DNA from: Chloroflexota bacterium
GTDB taxonomy: Bacteria; Chloroflexota; Limnocylindria; Limnocylindrales; CSP1-4
Length of the DNA stretch: 58,386 bases
Direction of reading: 5' to 3'
Assembly (NCBI GenBank): GCA_021813655.1
Contig: JAKAJU010000183.1
Span: 1-58,386, forward strand
Of the stretch, positions 25,334 to 33,307 are shown piece after piece. Positions within the stretch are counted from its first letter, which is position 1. Every line of letters begins with the position of its first letter. The position numbers and the translations under genes are program-made. The notes below the pieces were generated by a model. That model was given only the letters and a program-made list of their open reading frames with translations, made no database searches and was not told the DNA's origin.

Positions 25334-26982
25334 CGGTCGGCCCACGCCAGGCCGGCGAGGCGCACGAACCCGAGGCCGTTGTCGGCGGCTCCGAGGAGCC
25401 CGTCGCGAGAGAGCGAGTAGTTCGTCGTGTACGCGAGGGGTACCACCGGGCTCTCGTCACGCACGATCCCCTCCGCGCGGTCGAACGCCGTGGCCGCGGC
25501 GGTCGGGTCGGTGGCCGAGCTCCCCGCGACGAGCGCCGCGTCGAAGGCGCCCGAGCTCCACCGCCCGAAGTTGTTCTTCTGGTCCGATCCGAGCAGAAGA
25601 CGGAGGATCGCGGTCCGGGCCGGGTAGTCGGCGACCCAGTCGACCGTCCACATCGGGGGCGGATCCACCGCCAGGCGGTCGAAGTACTCGTTGAAGTCCA
25701 TCGTCTCGACGGCGATCGAGACGCCGAGGTTCTCGCGCAGCTGAGCCGCGATCGCGTCGGCATACCGGTTCCCGTTGGAGACGAGCGTGATGGGCGGGAG
25801 CCCGGCCCCTCCGGCGTGGCCCGCACCCGCGAGGAGCGCACGCGCAGCGGCGGGGTCGAACGGCGGCATGAAGTCGGCGGGCGAACGGTCCGGGATCGCC
25901 GGCGGGATCATCCCCGTCGCGGGCTCGTCCTGGCCCCCGGAACCGAGCGTGACGACGCGCTGCCAGTCGACTGCCTCCGCGAAGGCGCGGCGCACGCGGA
26001 CGTCGTCGAAGGGCGGCTTCGCGGTGTCGAACCCGAGGTACTCGACGCTCAGCGAGCTCCCCTCGCGGAGGGACGGCCCGAGCTCCTTGTCCCATGCGAT
26101 CCATGCCGAATCGATCGAGTCGACGGGCGTCAGGTCCACGGAGCCGTTGAGGAAGTCCTCGACGGGGCTGCCCGCTCCGAACGAGGTCACGACCTCCACC
26201 GTCCCGATCGCCGGCTTGCCCGCCCAGTACCGGTCATTGGCGCGGAGCGTGATCGTGGTGGGCGAGGCCTCGACGGGGATGTACGCGCCGCTCGCGACGA
26301 ACGAGGGCCCGGGCGAGAACGCGCCACCGCCGGTCCCCACTCGGGGCACGATCGCAAGCGTCGGGCTGGCGGCGACCGCGGCGAAGTCCGTCGAGGGCTG
26401 GCTGAAGTGGACCGTCAACGTGCGCCCGTCGGCCTCGATGCCGACGGCGTCGGGCGAGCCACGGCCCCGCGTGTACTCGGCCGCCCCCTGCACCTCGTCG
26501 AGGAGGGACGCGAGCGGGGACGGCGCGCGCGGATCGAGGACGCGCATCCAGCTGCGCTTCACGTCCGCCGCGGTCAGCGGCAACGCGTCGGAGAAGGTCA
26601 GGCCCTCCCGCAGCGTGAAGGCCGCCGTCCGTCCGCCGTCGGTGAAGGTCCACGACTCCGCGAGCGCGGGTCGCACCACGAGACTGGCGTCGACCGTCGT
26701 GAGGCCCTCGAAGATCTGCCCGATGACGGCGGTGCTGCCGGCGTCGCCGGCCGCGGCCGGGTCGAGCGTCTGCGGTGCCCCGAGCGCGACCGAAACGGTG
26801 TCCGGCCCGTGGGTCGGTGCGGCGGCGACGGGGGCCGTGGGTAGCGACGCGCCGAGGTCACCGAGGAGCGGAGCGACGACGAGCGAGACGACGATGAGGA
26901 GCACGAACGCGTACGCGACGAGCCGGCCGCGGCCGAATGTCGGGGCCGGGGCGGGGGCGACCGGCGCGTCCGAGGGGAACAT
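25330..26982 (-). CDS. peptide/nickel-type ABC solute-binding protein (SBP_bac_5), membrane-tethered
   Basis: A 550-residue extracellular binding protein of the oligopeptide family 5 group. A single N-terminal helix (LVAYAFVLLIVVSLVVAPLL, no lipobox) anchors it. The domain has VSVALGAPQTLDPAAAGDAG, VIGQIFEGLTTVD, FTLREGLTFSDALPLTAADV and LRANDRYWAGKPAI, and ends VRLAGLAWADR. No permease or ATPase gene is adjacent, so it may use a distant transporter or act only as a binding protein. A TATACT box at 26989-26994 ends 6 bp before the ATG, with no ribosome site, so it is probably leaderless. It is the first gene of the operon running to the MFS gene. Confidence 0.87.
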   Translation of the reverse strand: MFPSDAPVAPAPAPTFGRGRLVAYAFVLLIVVSLVVAPLLGDLGASLPTAPVAAAPTHGPDTVSVALGAPQTLDPAAAGDAGSTAVIGQIFEGLTTVDASLVVRPALAESWTFTDGGRTAAFTLREGLTFSDALPLTAADVKRSWMRVLDPRAPSPLASLLDEVQGAAEYTRGRGSPDAVGIEADGRTLTVHFSQPSTDFAAVAASPTLAIVPRVGTGGGAFSPGPSFVASGAYIPVEASPTTITLRANDRYWAGKPAIGTVEVVTSFGAGSPVEDFLNGSVDLTPVDSIDSAWIAWDKELGPSLREGSSLSVEYLGFDTAKPPFDDVRVRRAFAEAVDWQRVVTLGSGGQDEPATGMIPPAIPDRSPADFMPPFDPAAARALLAGAGHAGGAGLPPITLVSNGNRYADAIAAQLRENLGVSIAVETMDFNEYFDRLAVDPPPMWTVDWVADYPARTAILRLLLGSDQKNNFGRWSSGAFDAALVAGSSATDPTAAATAFDRAEGIVRDESPVVPLAYTTNYSLSRDGLLGAADNGLGFVRLAGLAWADR

Positions 26983-26988
26983 GGCGCG

Positions 26989-26994
26989 AGTATA
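26989..26994 (-). promoter_or_regulatory. -10 box of a probable leaderless transcript
   Basis: TATACT on the minus strand, with six bases before the ATG of the SBP gene, so transcription would begin at the start codon. No convincing -35 box was found 16-18 bp upstream. Confidence 0.55.
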
Positions 26995-27138
26995 GGTGCG
27001 GGGCGCCGAGAGCCCTCCGGCGCCCGCGGCCGGTGGGCGCCGGCCGTCCAGCCCACGCGCTGGCCCGGCGGATGGCGGTCCGACGCGCACCCGCGGTTCG
27101 ACGCGCACCCGCGGTCCGGTCCGGCCCGGCCCGGCCCG

Positions 27139-27741
27139 TCAGCGTCCCCGCAGGACCTCGATCGCGTACCGGCACACGCCCGCGATGGTGAGCACGTCGT
27201 GGATGTCGCCGCGGTCGATCTCGGCGAGCACCTCGTCGAGGCTCGCCCATCGAAGAGCGAGGTCCTCGGTCGCCTCGGGCGAGGCCTGCCCGGCTCGCAG
27301 GCCCGTCGCGAGGAAGATCGCGCCCCTCTCGTCGGTCACCGAGTTCGAGACGGTGACCCGGCAGAGCTCGCGCCACTCGTCGGCGCCGTAGCCCGTCTCC
27401 TCGCGCAGCTCCCGTCGCGCTCCGGCGAGCAGGTCCTCCGACTCCCCCGCGCCGCCCTCCGGTACCTCCCAGCTGTACTCGTCGAGGGAGTACCGGTGCT
27501 GTCCGACGAGCAGGAGGCGACCGTCGGCACCGACCGCCACGACGGCGACGGCGGCGGACCGGAAATGGACCACGCCGTAGACCCCGGGGCTGCCGTCGGG
27601 GCGGTCCACCTCGTCGTGGAAGACCTCGATCCACGGGTTGGCGTACGCGGATGCGCGCGATCTGCGCCGCCACGGCCCGATGTCGACGGGCTCGGGGCTG
27701 CGCATCTGGTCGGGGGTGCGCATCTGCTCGGGGTCGCGCAT
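27139..27741 (-). CDS. Nudix hydrolase (ADP-ribose pyrophosphatase-like)
   Basis: A 200-residue Nudix protein. The Nudix box is complete (GGAGESEDLLAGARRELREE, then TGY), matching GX5EX7REUXEEXGU. The flanking segments VYGVVHFRSAAVAVVAV and QHRYSLDEYSWEVPEGG match NudF/ADP-ribose pyrophosphatase proteins. I start at the ATG at 27741; a longer frame would cross the adjacent tRNA. The first 18 residues carry three near-repeats (MRDPEQ, MRTPDQ, MRSPEP). It probably hydrolyses a nucleoside-diphosphate sugar or ADP-ribose. Confidence 0.88.
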   Translation of the reverse strand: MRDPEQMRTPDQMRSPEPVDIGPWRRRSRASAYANPWIEVFHDEVDRPDGSPGVYGVVHFRSAAVAVVAVGADGRLLLVGQHRYSLDEYSWEVPEGGAGESEDLLAGARRELREETGYGADEWRELCRVTVSNSVTDERGAIFLATGLRAGQASPEATEDLALRWASLDEVLAEIDRGDIHDVLTIAGVCRYAIEVLRGR

Positions 27742-27857
27742 CGAACGTTCCTCGCGAGCGGGCGGCCGCCTGTGGGGGTCGGCGCCCGCGCCGCGCGGCG
27801 TCGGCGACCGACGAGCGCTGGGGAGCGCGACAGACGGCGAGGATGGAGGAGGGGTGG

Positions 27858-27930
27858 CGCCCACGGCAGGACTCGAACCTGCGACGCCCGCCTTAGGACG
27901 GCGGCGCTCTGTCCGCTGAGCTACGTGGGC
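27858..27930 (-). tRNA. tRNA-Arg (anticodon CCT)
   Basis: Minus-strand cloverleaf: acceptor GCCCACG/CGTGGGC with discriminator G, D-arm TAGCTCAGCGGACAGAGC, anticodon stem CCGCC/GGCGG with loop GTCCTAA (anticodon CCT), and T-arm GCAGG-TTCGAGT-CCTGC. CCA is encoded at 27855-27857. TACGAT at 27939-27944, eight bases upstream, is a likely -10 box. Confidence 0.97.
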
Positions 27931-27938
27931 CCGCCCGC

Positions 27939-27944
27939 ATCGTA
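27939..27944 (-). promoter_or_regulatory. -10 box of tRNA-Arg
   Basis: TACGAT on the minus strand, eight bases before the tRNA 5' end. The -35 region is not clear. Confidence 0.4.
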
Positions 27945-27991
27945 GCAGCCCGCGTGCGGGGCGACGAACGGGGCTTCAGCGGACCCGGCGC

Positions 27992-27997
27992 TAGAAT
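27992..27997 (+). promoter_or_regulatory. -10 box of the glutaredoxin-ccdA-tlpA operon
   Basis: TAGAAT lies seven bases before the ATG at 28005, with no ribosome site, so the transcript is probably leaderless. It diverges from the tRNA-Arg promoter 48 bp away. Confidence 0.5.
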
Positions 27998-28004
27998 GCC
28001 GCCG

Positions 28005-28313
28005 ATGCCCGCCCCCACACCCACCCTCCGCGTCGTGCTGTACGGCGCCGAAGGCTGCCACCTCTGCGAGGACGCGCGGGCGGTCGTCGTCGCCCACCTC
28101 GCATCGCGCGCCGCGGCGGGAGCGGTCTCCGCGCCGCTCGAGGATGTCGATATCCACACCGACGAGACGCTCACGCGCGCCTTCATGGAGACGATCCCGG
28201 TCATCGAGGTCGGCGGCGCACTGCTCGAGCTCGCCACGAGCGCGGCCCGGCTCCGCGCCTTCCTCGATGCGGCGCTCGACGCGGTCCCGGCGCCGCCGGA
28301 GACGTGCCCGTGA
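28005..28313 (+). CDS. glutaredoxin-family protein
   Basis: A 102-residue thioredoxin-fold protein with a CxxC site in VVLYGAEGCHLCEDARAV (residues about 11-27) and the cis-Pro segment METIPVIEVGG. It belongs to the small glutaredoxin-like group often encoded with CcdA. The ATG at 28005 is preferred because it sits at the likely transcription start; another ATG is nine bases earlier. Its stop overlaps the ccdA GTG (GTGA). It may pass electrons to or from the CcdA-TlpA relay (inference). Confidence 0.88.
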   Translation: MPAPTPTLRVVLYGAEGCHLCEDARAVVVAHLASRAAAGAVSAPLEDVDIHTDETLTRAFMETIPVIEVGGALLELATSAARLRAFLDAALDAVPAPPETCP

Positions 28314-29119
28314 CCCCCGATCTCACGCTCGCGGTGGCCTTCGGGGCGGGGCTCGTGAGCTTCCTGTCGCCGTGCGTCCTCCCCCTCGTGCCGGCCTACC
28401 TGGGGCAGCTCACGGCGGTCGCCGTCGCGGGGCGCGAGAGCGGGACGCCCTCGCGGTGGCTGGCCGTCCGGCATGCGGTGGCCTACGTCATCGGGTTCGG
28501 CCTCGTCTTCACGCTGCTCGGCGTCACGGCCACGTTCGTGGGCGGGCCGCTCGCCGGGTACATGCCGCTCCTCCGCCAGATCGGCGGCGTCGTGCTCATC
28601 GTCATGGGACTGGGCCTCGCCGGCGTCATCCCGGTCCCGTGGCTCGAGCGGACATGGCGACCGCTCGATGCCGGCGCATCCGCTGCCGTGTCGAACGCCC
28701 AGGGCACGCTAGCGCTCGCGAGCGCGGACGGTGGTGGCATGGGGAACCGGCTCGGTAGCGCTCTCGTCGCCTCGCGAGGGGGCTGGCTCGCGTCGTTCGG
28801 CCTCGGCGTCGTGTTCGCGATCGGATGGACGCCCTGCATCGGCGTGATCCTCGGCAGCGTCCTGACGCTCGCGGCGACCATCGGGCGTGGCGTGGAGGGT
28901 GCGGCGCTCCTCCTCGCCTACACCGCCGGCCTCGGCGTCCCGTTCATCGCGCTCGGCGTCCTCTACGACCGGGCCCCCGCGATCGTCCGCCCCCTCGTCC
29001 GGCACGGTCGCGCCGTCTCGTTCGCCGGTGGGATGCTCGTCGCGCTCATCGGCGTCGCGATGCTCTTCGACTGGCTCACGCTGCTGCCGCGCTGGTTCCA
29101 GTTCAACGCTGGCGTGTGA
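28310..29119 (+). CDS. ccdA: CcdA-type cytochrome c biogenesis / thiol-reductant membrane transporter
   Basis: A 269-residue membrane protein with about six helices. It has the two redox Cys motifs of the CcdA/DsbD-beta family: FLSPCVLPLVPAYLGQL in helix 1 and GWTPCIGVILGSVL in helix 4. CcdA carries reducing power from cytoplasmic thioredoxin to periplasmic thiol proteins. A loop between helices 3 and 4 is longer than usual (residues about 110-145). The GTG at 28310 overlaps the glutaredoxin stop, and its own stop overlaps tlpA. Confidence 0.95.
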   Translation: MTPDLTLAVAFGAGLVSFLSPCVLPLVPAYLGQLTAVAVAGRESGTPSRWLAVRHAVAYVIGFGLVFTLLGVTATFVGGPLAGYMPLLRQIGGVVLIVMGLGLAGVIPVPWLERTWRPLDAGASAAVSNAQGTLALASADGGGMGNRLGSALVASRGGWLASFGLGVVFAIGWTPCIGVILGSVLTLAATIGRGVEGAALLLAYTAGLGVPFIALGVLYDRAPAIVRPLVRHGRAVSFAGGMLVALIGVAMLFDWLTLLPRWFQFNAGV

Positions 29120-29814
29120 GCGGCGCATCGCCGGCGGACCGCGAGCGCGAGCGTCGCGGGCTCGTCGGTCCCTTCACCGGTCGGCAGATCGCCTTCGCGG
29201 CGGTGGCCGTGGCGGCGGCCGCCGCGGCCCTCGTCGTCGTGACCTCGCCGATCGCACCACCCGCACCCGCGCTCGCGCCGCCGGACCCGCAGGCGACGCA
29301 GTACGCGATCGCGTCGGCCGGGGCCGCGCTCCAGGTGGGCCAGCGGCCCCCCGAGCTCGCCGGCGCCGATCCTGCCGGCTCACCCGTTCCCACGGTGACG
29401 GTCGGCGGCGCGCCTCTGTCGCTCGCCGGCCTGCGCGGGAAGGTCGTGTGGGTCAACTTCTGGGCGTCGTGGTGCCCGCCCTGCCGCGCCGAGACTCCCG
29501 TCCTGCGCGACCTGTACGCGGCCCACAGCGCCGACGGACTGGAGCTCGTCGGAGTGAGTGTCCAGGAGAGTTCGGTCGAGGACGTCCGTCGCTATGTCGA
29601 GACGTACGGCGTCGCGTACCCCGTCGTGGCGGACCTCACCGGGGCGCTCTTCCGGGAATGGCGCGTGTACGGCCTGCCGACCCAGTTCATCCTCGACCGC
29701 GACGGTGTCATCCGGGCGATCGTCCAGGGACCCGTGGACGCAGCGACCGCCGAGCGGCTCGTGGCGCCCCTGCTCGCGGAAGCGCCAGGCGCCTCGCCGA
29801 GCACCGGACCCTAG
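29116..29814 (+). CDS. TlpA/ResA-type thiol-disulfide oxidoreductase
   Basis: A 232-residue extracytoplasmic thioredoxin-fold protein. One N-terminal anchor helix (IAFAAVAVAAAAAALVVV) is followed by the active-site segment VVWVNFWASWCPPCRAETP with WCPPC, then the cis-Pro loop YGLPTQFILDRDG. The family reduces apocytochrome c or other exported Cys proteins; CcdA next door is the expected electron donor. The start is GTG at 29116, overlapping the ccdA stop. The stop TAG is shared with the convergent hisIE gene. Confidence 0.93.
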   Translation: MSGASPADRERERRGLVGPFTGRQIAFAAVAVAAAAAALVVVTSPIAPPAPALAPPDPQATQYAIASAGAALQVGQRPPELAGADPAGSPVPTVTVGGAPLSLAGLRGKVVWVNFWASWCPPCRAETPVLRDLYAAHSADGLELVGVSVQESSVEDVRRYVETYGVAYPVVADLTGALFREWRVYGLPTQFILDRDGVIRAIVQGPVDAATAERLVAPLLAEAPGASPSTGP

Positions 29815-30572
29815 GTGTCGCCCTTCGGGACGGCCCGCGGCGGGCGCCCGTATCGCGCCCGGAGCGCCGCGATGACGTCGGCCGGCTCGAGTCCGCGCTC
29901 GGCGAGCGCGACGAGCGCGTGGAACAGCAGGTCGGCCGCCTCACCCGCGAGCGCTGCGCGCGTCCCCACCCGGTCAGCCCCGGTCCGTTCGGCGTCCGCA
30001 TCGTCCTTCGCCGCGATCAGGACCTCGGTCGCCTCCTCGACCACCTTCCGGCCGGTCGCATCGGGACCGCCGGCGAGGAGACTCACGGTGTACGAGCCGT
30101 CCGGACGGCGCGCCGCGCGATCCTCGATGGTCGCCCACAGGGCCTCGAGCCAGGCGAACCCCTGGACGGAGGCGGATCCGCCGTCCGGGGGCGGCGCACC
30201 CGTACCGGGCGCGTCCAGGTCGAAGCACGAAGCCGTCCCCTGGTGACACGCGGGTCCGGCCGGCTCGACGGTCGCGAGCACCGCGTCCCCGTCGCAGTCG
30301 AGCGCGAGCGACCGCACGCGGAGGACATTGCCGCTCGTCTCGCCCTTGCGCCAGAGCCGCCCCCGCGATCGCGAGAAGAAGTGGAGGTCGCCGGTGGCGA
30401 GCGTCGCCGCGAGCGCCTCCCGCGACGCGTACGCGAGCATGAGGACGCGGCCGTCGCCCGCACCCTGCGCCACGACCGGGACCAGCGCGTCGGGACCCCA
30501 CCGCACGGCATCGGGGTCGAACGGGCGCGTGCCGCTCGCGCCGCCCGGCTCCTGCCGAGGGCCCCCGCTCAT
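29811..30572 (-). CDS. hisIE: bifunctional phosphoribosyl-AMP cyclohydrolase / phosphoribosyl-ATP pyrophosphatase
   Basis: A 253-residue fusion for steps two and three of histidine biosynthesis. The HisI half has VVAQGAGDGRVLMLAYASRE, FFSRSRGRLWRKGETSGN and the zinc-site sequence PACHQGTASCF. The HisE half has LEALWATIEDRAARRPDGSY, GRKVVEEATEVLIAAKD and GEAADLLFHALVAL. The start overlaps the hisF stop (ATGA). The linker is about 25 residues of Pro/Gly-rich sequence. Its TAG stop overlaps that of tlpA (CTAG), so there is no terminator between the two. Confidence 0.96.
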   Translation of the reverse strand: MSGGPRQEPGGASGTRPFDPDAVRWGPDALVPVVAQGAGDGRVLMLAYASREALAATLATGDLHFFSRSRGRLWRKGETSGNVLRVRSLALDCDGDAVLATVEPAGPACHQGTASCFDLDAPGTGAPPPDGGSASVQGFAWLEALWATIEDRAARRPDGSYTVSLLAGGPDATGRKVVEEATEVLIAAKDDADAERTGADRVGTRAALAGEAADLLFHALVALAERGLEPADVIAALRARYGRPPRAVPKGDT

Positions 30573-31348
30573 GCGGCCCTCCCGCTCGCTCGCACCGGGA
30601 TGCCGGCCGCGGCGAGCGCGTCCTTGACGTCGTCGATCGCCAGCAGGCCCCGATGGAAGACGGACGCGGCGAGGAGGCCGGTCGCTCCGCCGTCGCGCGC
30701 CGCCGCGATGAAGTCGGTCGGCGTGGCCGCGCCGCCCGAGGCGATCACCGGCACCGGGACGACGTCGGAGACCGCGCGGAGCAGATCGGTCTCGAACCCG
30801 CTCCGCGTGCCGTCGCGGTCCATCGAGGTCACGAGGAGCTCGCCCGCGCCGAGCTCGGCTGCGGCTGCCGCCCATGCCACAGCGTCGAGCCCGGTCGGCT
30901 CGCGGCCGCCCCGGACGACGACCTCCCATCCGGTCGCGCTGGCCCGCCGACGCGCGTCGATCGCCACGACGACCGCCTGGCTTCCGAACGCGCGCGCGCA
31001 CCGGCGCACGAGCGCCGGCTGCCGGACCGCGACCGTGTTGAGGGAGACCTTGTCGGCGCCGGCGCGAAGGACGGCCCGCATCTCGGGCACGCTTCGCACG
31101 CCCCCGCCCACCGTCAGCGGGATGAAGACCCGTCGCGCCGTCCGCTCGACGACGTCGAGGAACGTGCCCCGTCCCGCCGGTGTCGCGGCGATGTCGAGGT
31201 AGACGATCTCGTCCGCACCCTCGCGGGCGTAGCGTTCCGCCAGGGTCGGCGGGTCCCCCTCGTCCACGAGGTCGACGAATCGCGTCCCCTTGACGACCCG
31301 CCCCGCCGCCACGTCGAGGCACGGGATGACCCTGACCCGGAGCGTCAC
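30569..31348 (-). CDS. hisF: imidazole glycerol phosphate synthase cyclase subunit
   Basis: A 259-residue TIM barrel. It has VIPCLDVAAGRVVKGTRF (Asp and Lys near the active site), LTVGGGVRS, VVAIDARR (second Asp) and VIASGGAATPTDF. HisF uses ammonia delivered by HisH to make imidazole glycerol phosphate and AICAR. The start is a GTG at 31346-31348 that overlaps the hisH stop. Confidence 0.96.
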   Translation of the reverse strand: MTLRVRVIPCLDVAAGRVVKGTRFVDLVDEGDPPTLAERYAREGADEIVYLDIAATPAGRGTFLDVVERTARRVFIPLTVGGGVRSVPEMRAVLRAGADKVSLNTVAVRQPALVRRCARAFGSQAVVVAIDARRRASATGWEVVVRGGREPTGLDAVAWAAAAAELGAGELLVTSMDRDGTRSGFETDLLRAVSDVVPVPVIASGGAATPTDFIAAARDGGATGLLAASVFHRGLLAIDDVKDALAAAGIPVRASGRAA

Positions 31349-31989
31349 GCGACCTCCTCGACGGGTCGGGCCGCGCTCCGTCCGCTCGCCCGCGCCGCGA
31401 TCCCGACGAAGTTGGCGAGGAGCCGGAGGCCGTCGCGGCCGCTCCGTTCGGGGTGGAACTGGACGCCCGCGACCGACCCGACTGCGACGGCGGAGGCGAA
31501 CGACACGCCGTACTCGGTCATCCCGAGGACCCCGCCGCCCGTGGCGACCGCGTATGAGTGGACGAAGTAGAAGTCGGTGCCATCCTCGATGCCGTCGAAG
31601 AGCGCGTGCCTCTCCCGGAGGGCCACCTGGTTCCAGCCGATGTGCGGAAGGCGGGGCGCCGACGCGAGCCGGACGACACGCCCGGGCAGCATCCCCAGCA
31701 GGCGCACGTCCTCCTCCTCGCTCGACTCGAAGAGGAGCTGGAGGCCGAGGCAGATGCCGAGGTACGGGCGGCCGTCGTCGACCCACGATCGGATCGTCGC
31801 GTCGAGACCCCGGCGGGCGAGCCTCGCGATCGCGGAGCCGGCCGATCCGACACCGGGCACCACCAGGCCGTCCGCCTCCACCGGACGCGCCGCGCGCAGG
31901 CGGACGGTCCGGGCACCGGCGGCGGCGAGCGCCTGTTCGATGCTCACGAGGTTGCCGGCGCCGTAGTCCACGACCGCGATGGTCGTCAT
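31345..31989 (-). CDS. hisH: imidazole glycerol phosphate synthase glutaminase subunit
   Basis: A 214-residue class I glutamine amidotransferase. It has AVVDYGAGNLVSI at the N-terminus, the nucleophile motif YLGICLGLQLLFE (Cys) and the His-Glu pair in GVQFHPERSG. It delivers ammonia to HisF, encoded next door with an overlap. It lies 43 bp after hisG. Confidence 0.96.
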   Translation of the reverse strand: MTTIAVVDYGAGNLVSIEQALAAAGARTVRLRAARPVEADGLVVPGVGSAGSAIARLARRGLDATIRSWVDDGRPYLGICLGLQLLFESSEEEDVRLLGMLPGRVVRLASAPRLPHIGWNQVALRERHALFDGIEDGTDFYFVHSYAVATGGGVLGMTEYGVSFASAVAVGSVAGVQFHPERSGRDGLRLLANFVGIAARASGRSAARPVEEVA

Positions 31990-32032
31990 CGCGGGCGCAC
32001 GGTGAGGTCGGCGCGGGTGCGCGGCCAGCTGC

Positions 32033-32899
32033 TCACGCGATGAGCTTCTCGATCGGGACGACGAGGATCCCCGACGCCCCGGCAGCCTTGAGGCGCGGCA
32101 GGAGCCCCCACACGTCGTCGGCGCCCACGACCGCGTGGATCGCGATCATGCCCGCGTGCGCGAGCGGGATGACCGACGGCCCCGACAGACCGGGAAGGAG
32201 AGCCTCGAGGTCCGCGAGCCGGTCGGCCCGCGCGTTCATCATGAGGTACTTCCGCCTCCGCCCCTCGAGGACCGCTCCGAGCATCGTCGAGAGAGCGTCG
32301 ATCGCATCGCCCGGCGCGTCCGTGACCCCGGGAGACCGGACGAGGACGGCCTCGCTCGCGAGCAGGTCCCCGACCTCGCGCAGCCCGTTCGCGGCGAGCG
32401 TCTCCCCGCTCGAGACCAGGTCGACGATCGCATCGGCGAGCCCGAAGCGCGGGGCGACCTCGACGGCGCCCGAGAGCGGCACGACCTCCACGCGGATCCC
32501 GGACGAGGCTGACCATGCGCGGACGGAGTTCGGGTGCGCCGTCGCGACACGCAGCCCGCCCAGGTCGCCGAGACACGTGAGCGCCGAGTCCTTCGGGACC
32601 GCTGCCGTGAGCCGACACCTGCCGTAGCCGAGGCGACGGACGACGGGCAGAGAGACGCCGGCCTCGACGAGGAGGTCCGCACCGGTGACGCCCACGTCGG
32701 CCACGTGATCGCGGACGAACTCGACGACGTCCCCGGTCCGCACGAAGAGGATGTCGATCGGGACATTCTCCACGTGGGCGACCAGGCTCCGGTCGCGCTC
32801 CTCGAAGACGAGCCCCGCGTCGTGGAGGAGGTCGAGCGTGGGTCCCACGAGCCGGCCCTTGTTGGGGACCGCGAGCGTGACCCGGCGGGCGCCGGTCAC
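32033..32899 (-). CDS. hisG: ATP phosphoribosyltransferase (long form)
   Basis: First enzyme of histidine biosynthesis, 288 residues. It shows VTLAVPNKGRLVGPTLDLL, DILFVRTGDVVEFV, DVGVTGADLL, YGRCRLTAAVP and, in the long form, a C-terminal regulatory domain ending GLLPRLKAAGASGILVVPIEKLI. Histidine feedback inhibition through that domain is expected in long-form HisG. The start is GTG at 32897-32899, overlapping the yerC stop (GTGA). Confidence 0.96.
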   Translation of the reverse strand: MTGARRVTLAVPNKGRLVGPTLDLLHDAGLVFEERDRSLVAHVENVPIDILFVRTGDVVEFVRDHVADVGVTGADLLVEAGVSLPVVRRLGYGRCRLTAAVPKDSALTCLGDLGGLRVATAHPNSVRAWSASSGIRVEVVPLSGAVEVAPRFGLADAIVDLVSSGETLAANGLREVGDLLASEAVLVRSPGVTDAPGDAIDALSTMLGAVLEGRRRKYLMMNARADRLADLEALLPGLSGPSVIPLAHAGMIAIHAVVGADDVWGLLPRLKAAGASGILVVPIEKLIA

Positions 32900-33267
32900 G
32901 ATGCGCCCGTCCGATCGCCGACCGCGCCGGCCGCGGCGCCACTTCCCCCGGCCGCGGCGCCACTCTCCCCGTCGTGACCGGCGCGCTCGAGGAGCAGGAG
33001 GTAGCCACCCGCACCGTGGTGCAGCCACGCCGCGATCCGCGTGATCGTCGCGGTGCTCGCGCCGGTGATCCGGCTGATGTCCCCGTAGTGGCGGCCCCCC
33101 GCGAGGAGCCGCACGACAGCCCAGCGCTGGGCGAGGTCGTGGATCTCGCCGAGGGTGCACAGGTCGCGGAGGAAGGCCGCAGCCTCCTCCCGGGTGCGCA
33201 GCAGCAGGAGCGCGTCGAGGAGCGCGTCGGCGTCCGGCGTGCGCCAGTCGTCCGCGGCGGGAAACAC
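32896..33267 (-). CDS. TrpR-family regulator (YerC/YecD type), probable histidine-operon repressor
   Basis: A 123-residue DNA-binding protein of the TrpR/YerC-YecD family. It has LLRTREEAAAFLRDLCTL, EIHDLAQRWAVVRLLAGG and the helix-turn-helix HYGDISRITGASTATITRI, followed by a Gly/Ala-rich tail not seen in the family (coded by a short 20-bp-like duplication near 32930-32970). The GTG start has AGGAGGTG six bases upstream. As first gene of yerC-hisG-hisH-hisF-hisIE and divergent from hisA, it is the obvious candidate repressor of these genes. A TrpR-family histidine regulator has been predicted in Firmicutes. Confidence 0.9.
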   Translation of the reverse strand: MFPAADDWRTPDADALLDALLLLRTREEAAAFLRDLCTLGEIHDLAQRWAVVRLLAGGRHYGDISRITGASTATITRIAAWLHHGAGGYLLLLERAGHDGESGAAAGGSGAAAGAVGDRTGAS

Positions 33268-33281
33268 GGTGCACCTCCTGC

Positions 33282-33307
33282 TATCGTAGTAGCGTGCTAC
33301 AACGATA
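33282..33307. promoter_or_regulatory. palindromic operator with symmetric -10 boxes between yerC and hisA
   Basis: TATCGT-A-GTAGC, then GT, then GCTAC-A-ACGATA, is a 26-bp inverted repeat with one mismatched pair (A/A). Each outer arm is TATCGT on its own strand, a TANNNT -10 box. For hisA it ends six bases before the GTG at 33294, matching the leaderless pattern seen elsewhere in this window. For yerC it would start transcription about 28 nt before the gene. Binding here would block both promoters. Confidence 0.75.

Noticed and set aside
32926..32970. Direct repeat near the yerC stop as a regulatory element
   Set aside because: It is a coding duplication in the Gly/Ala-rich YerC tail, just before hisG; no promoter geometry.
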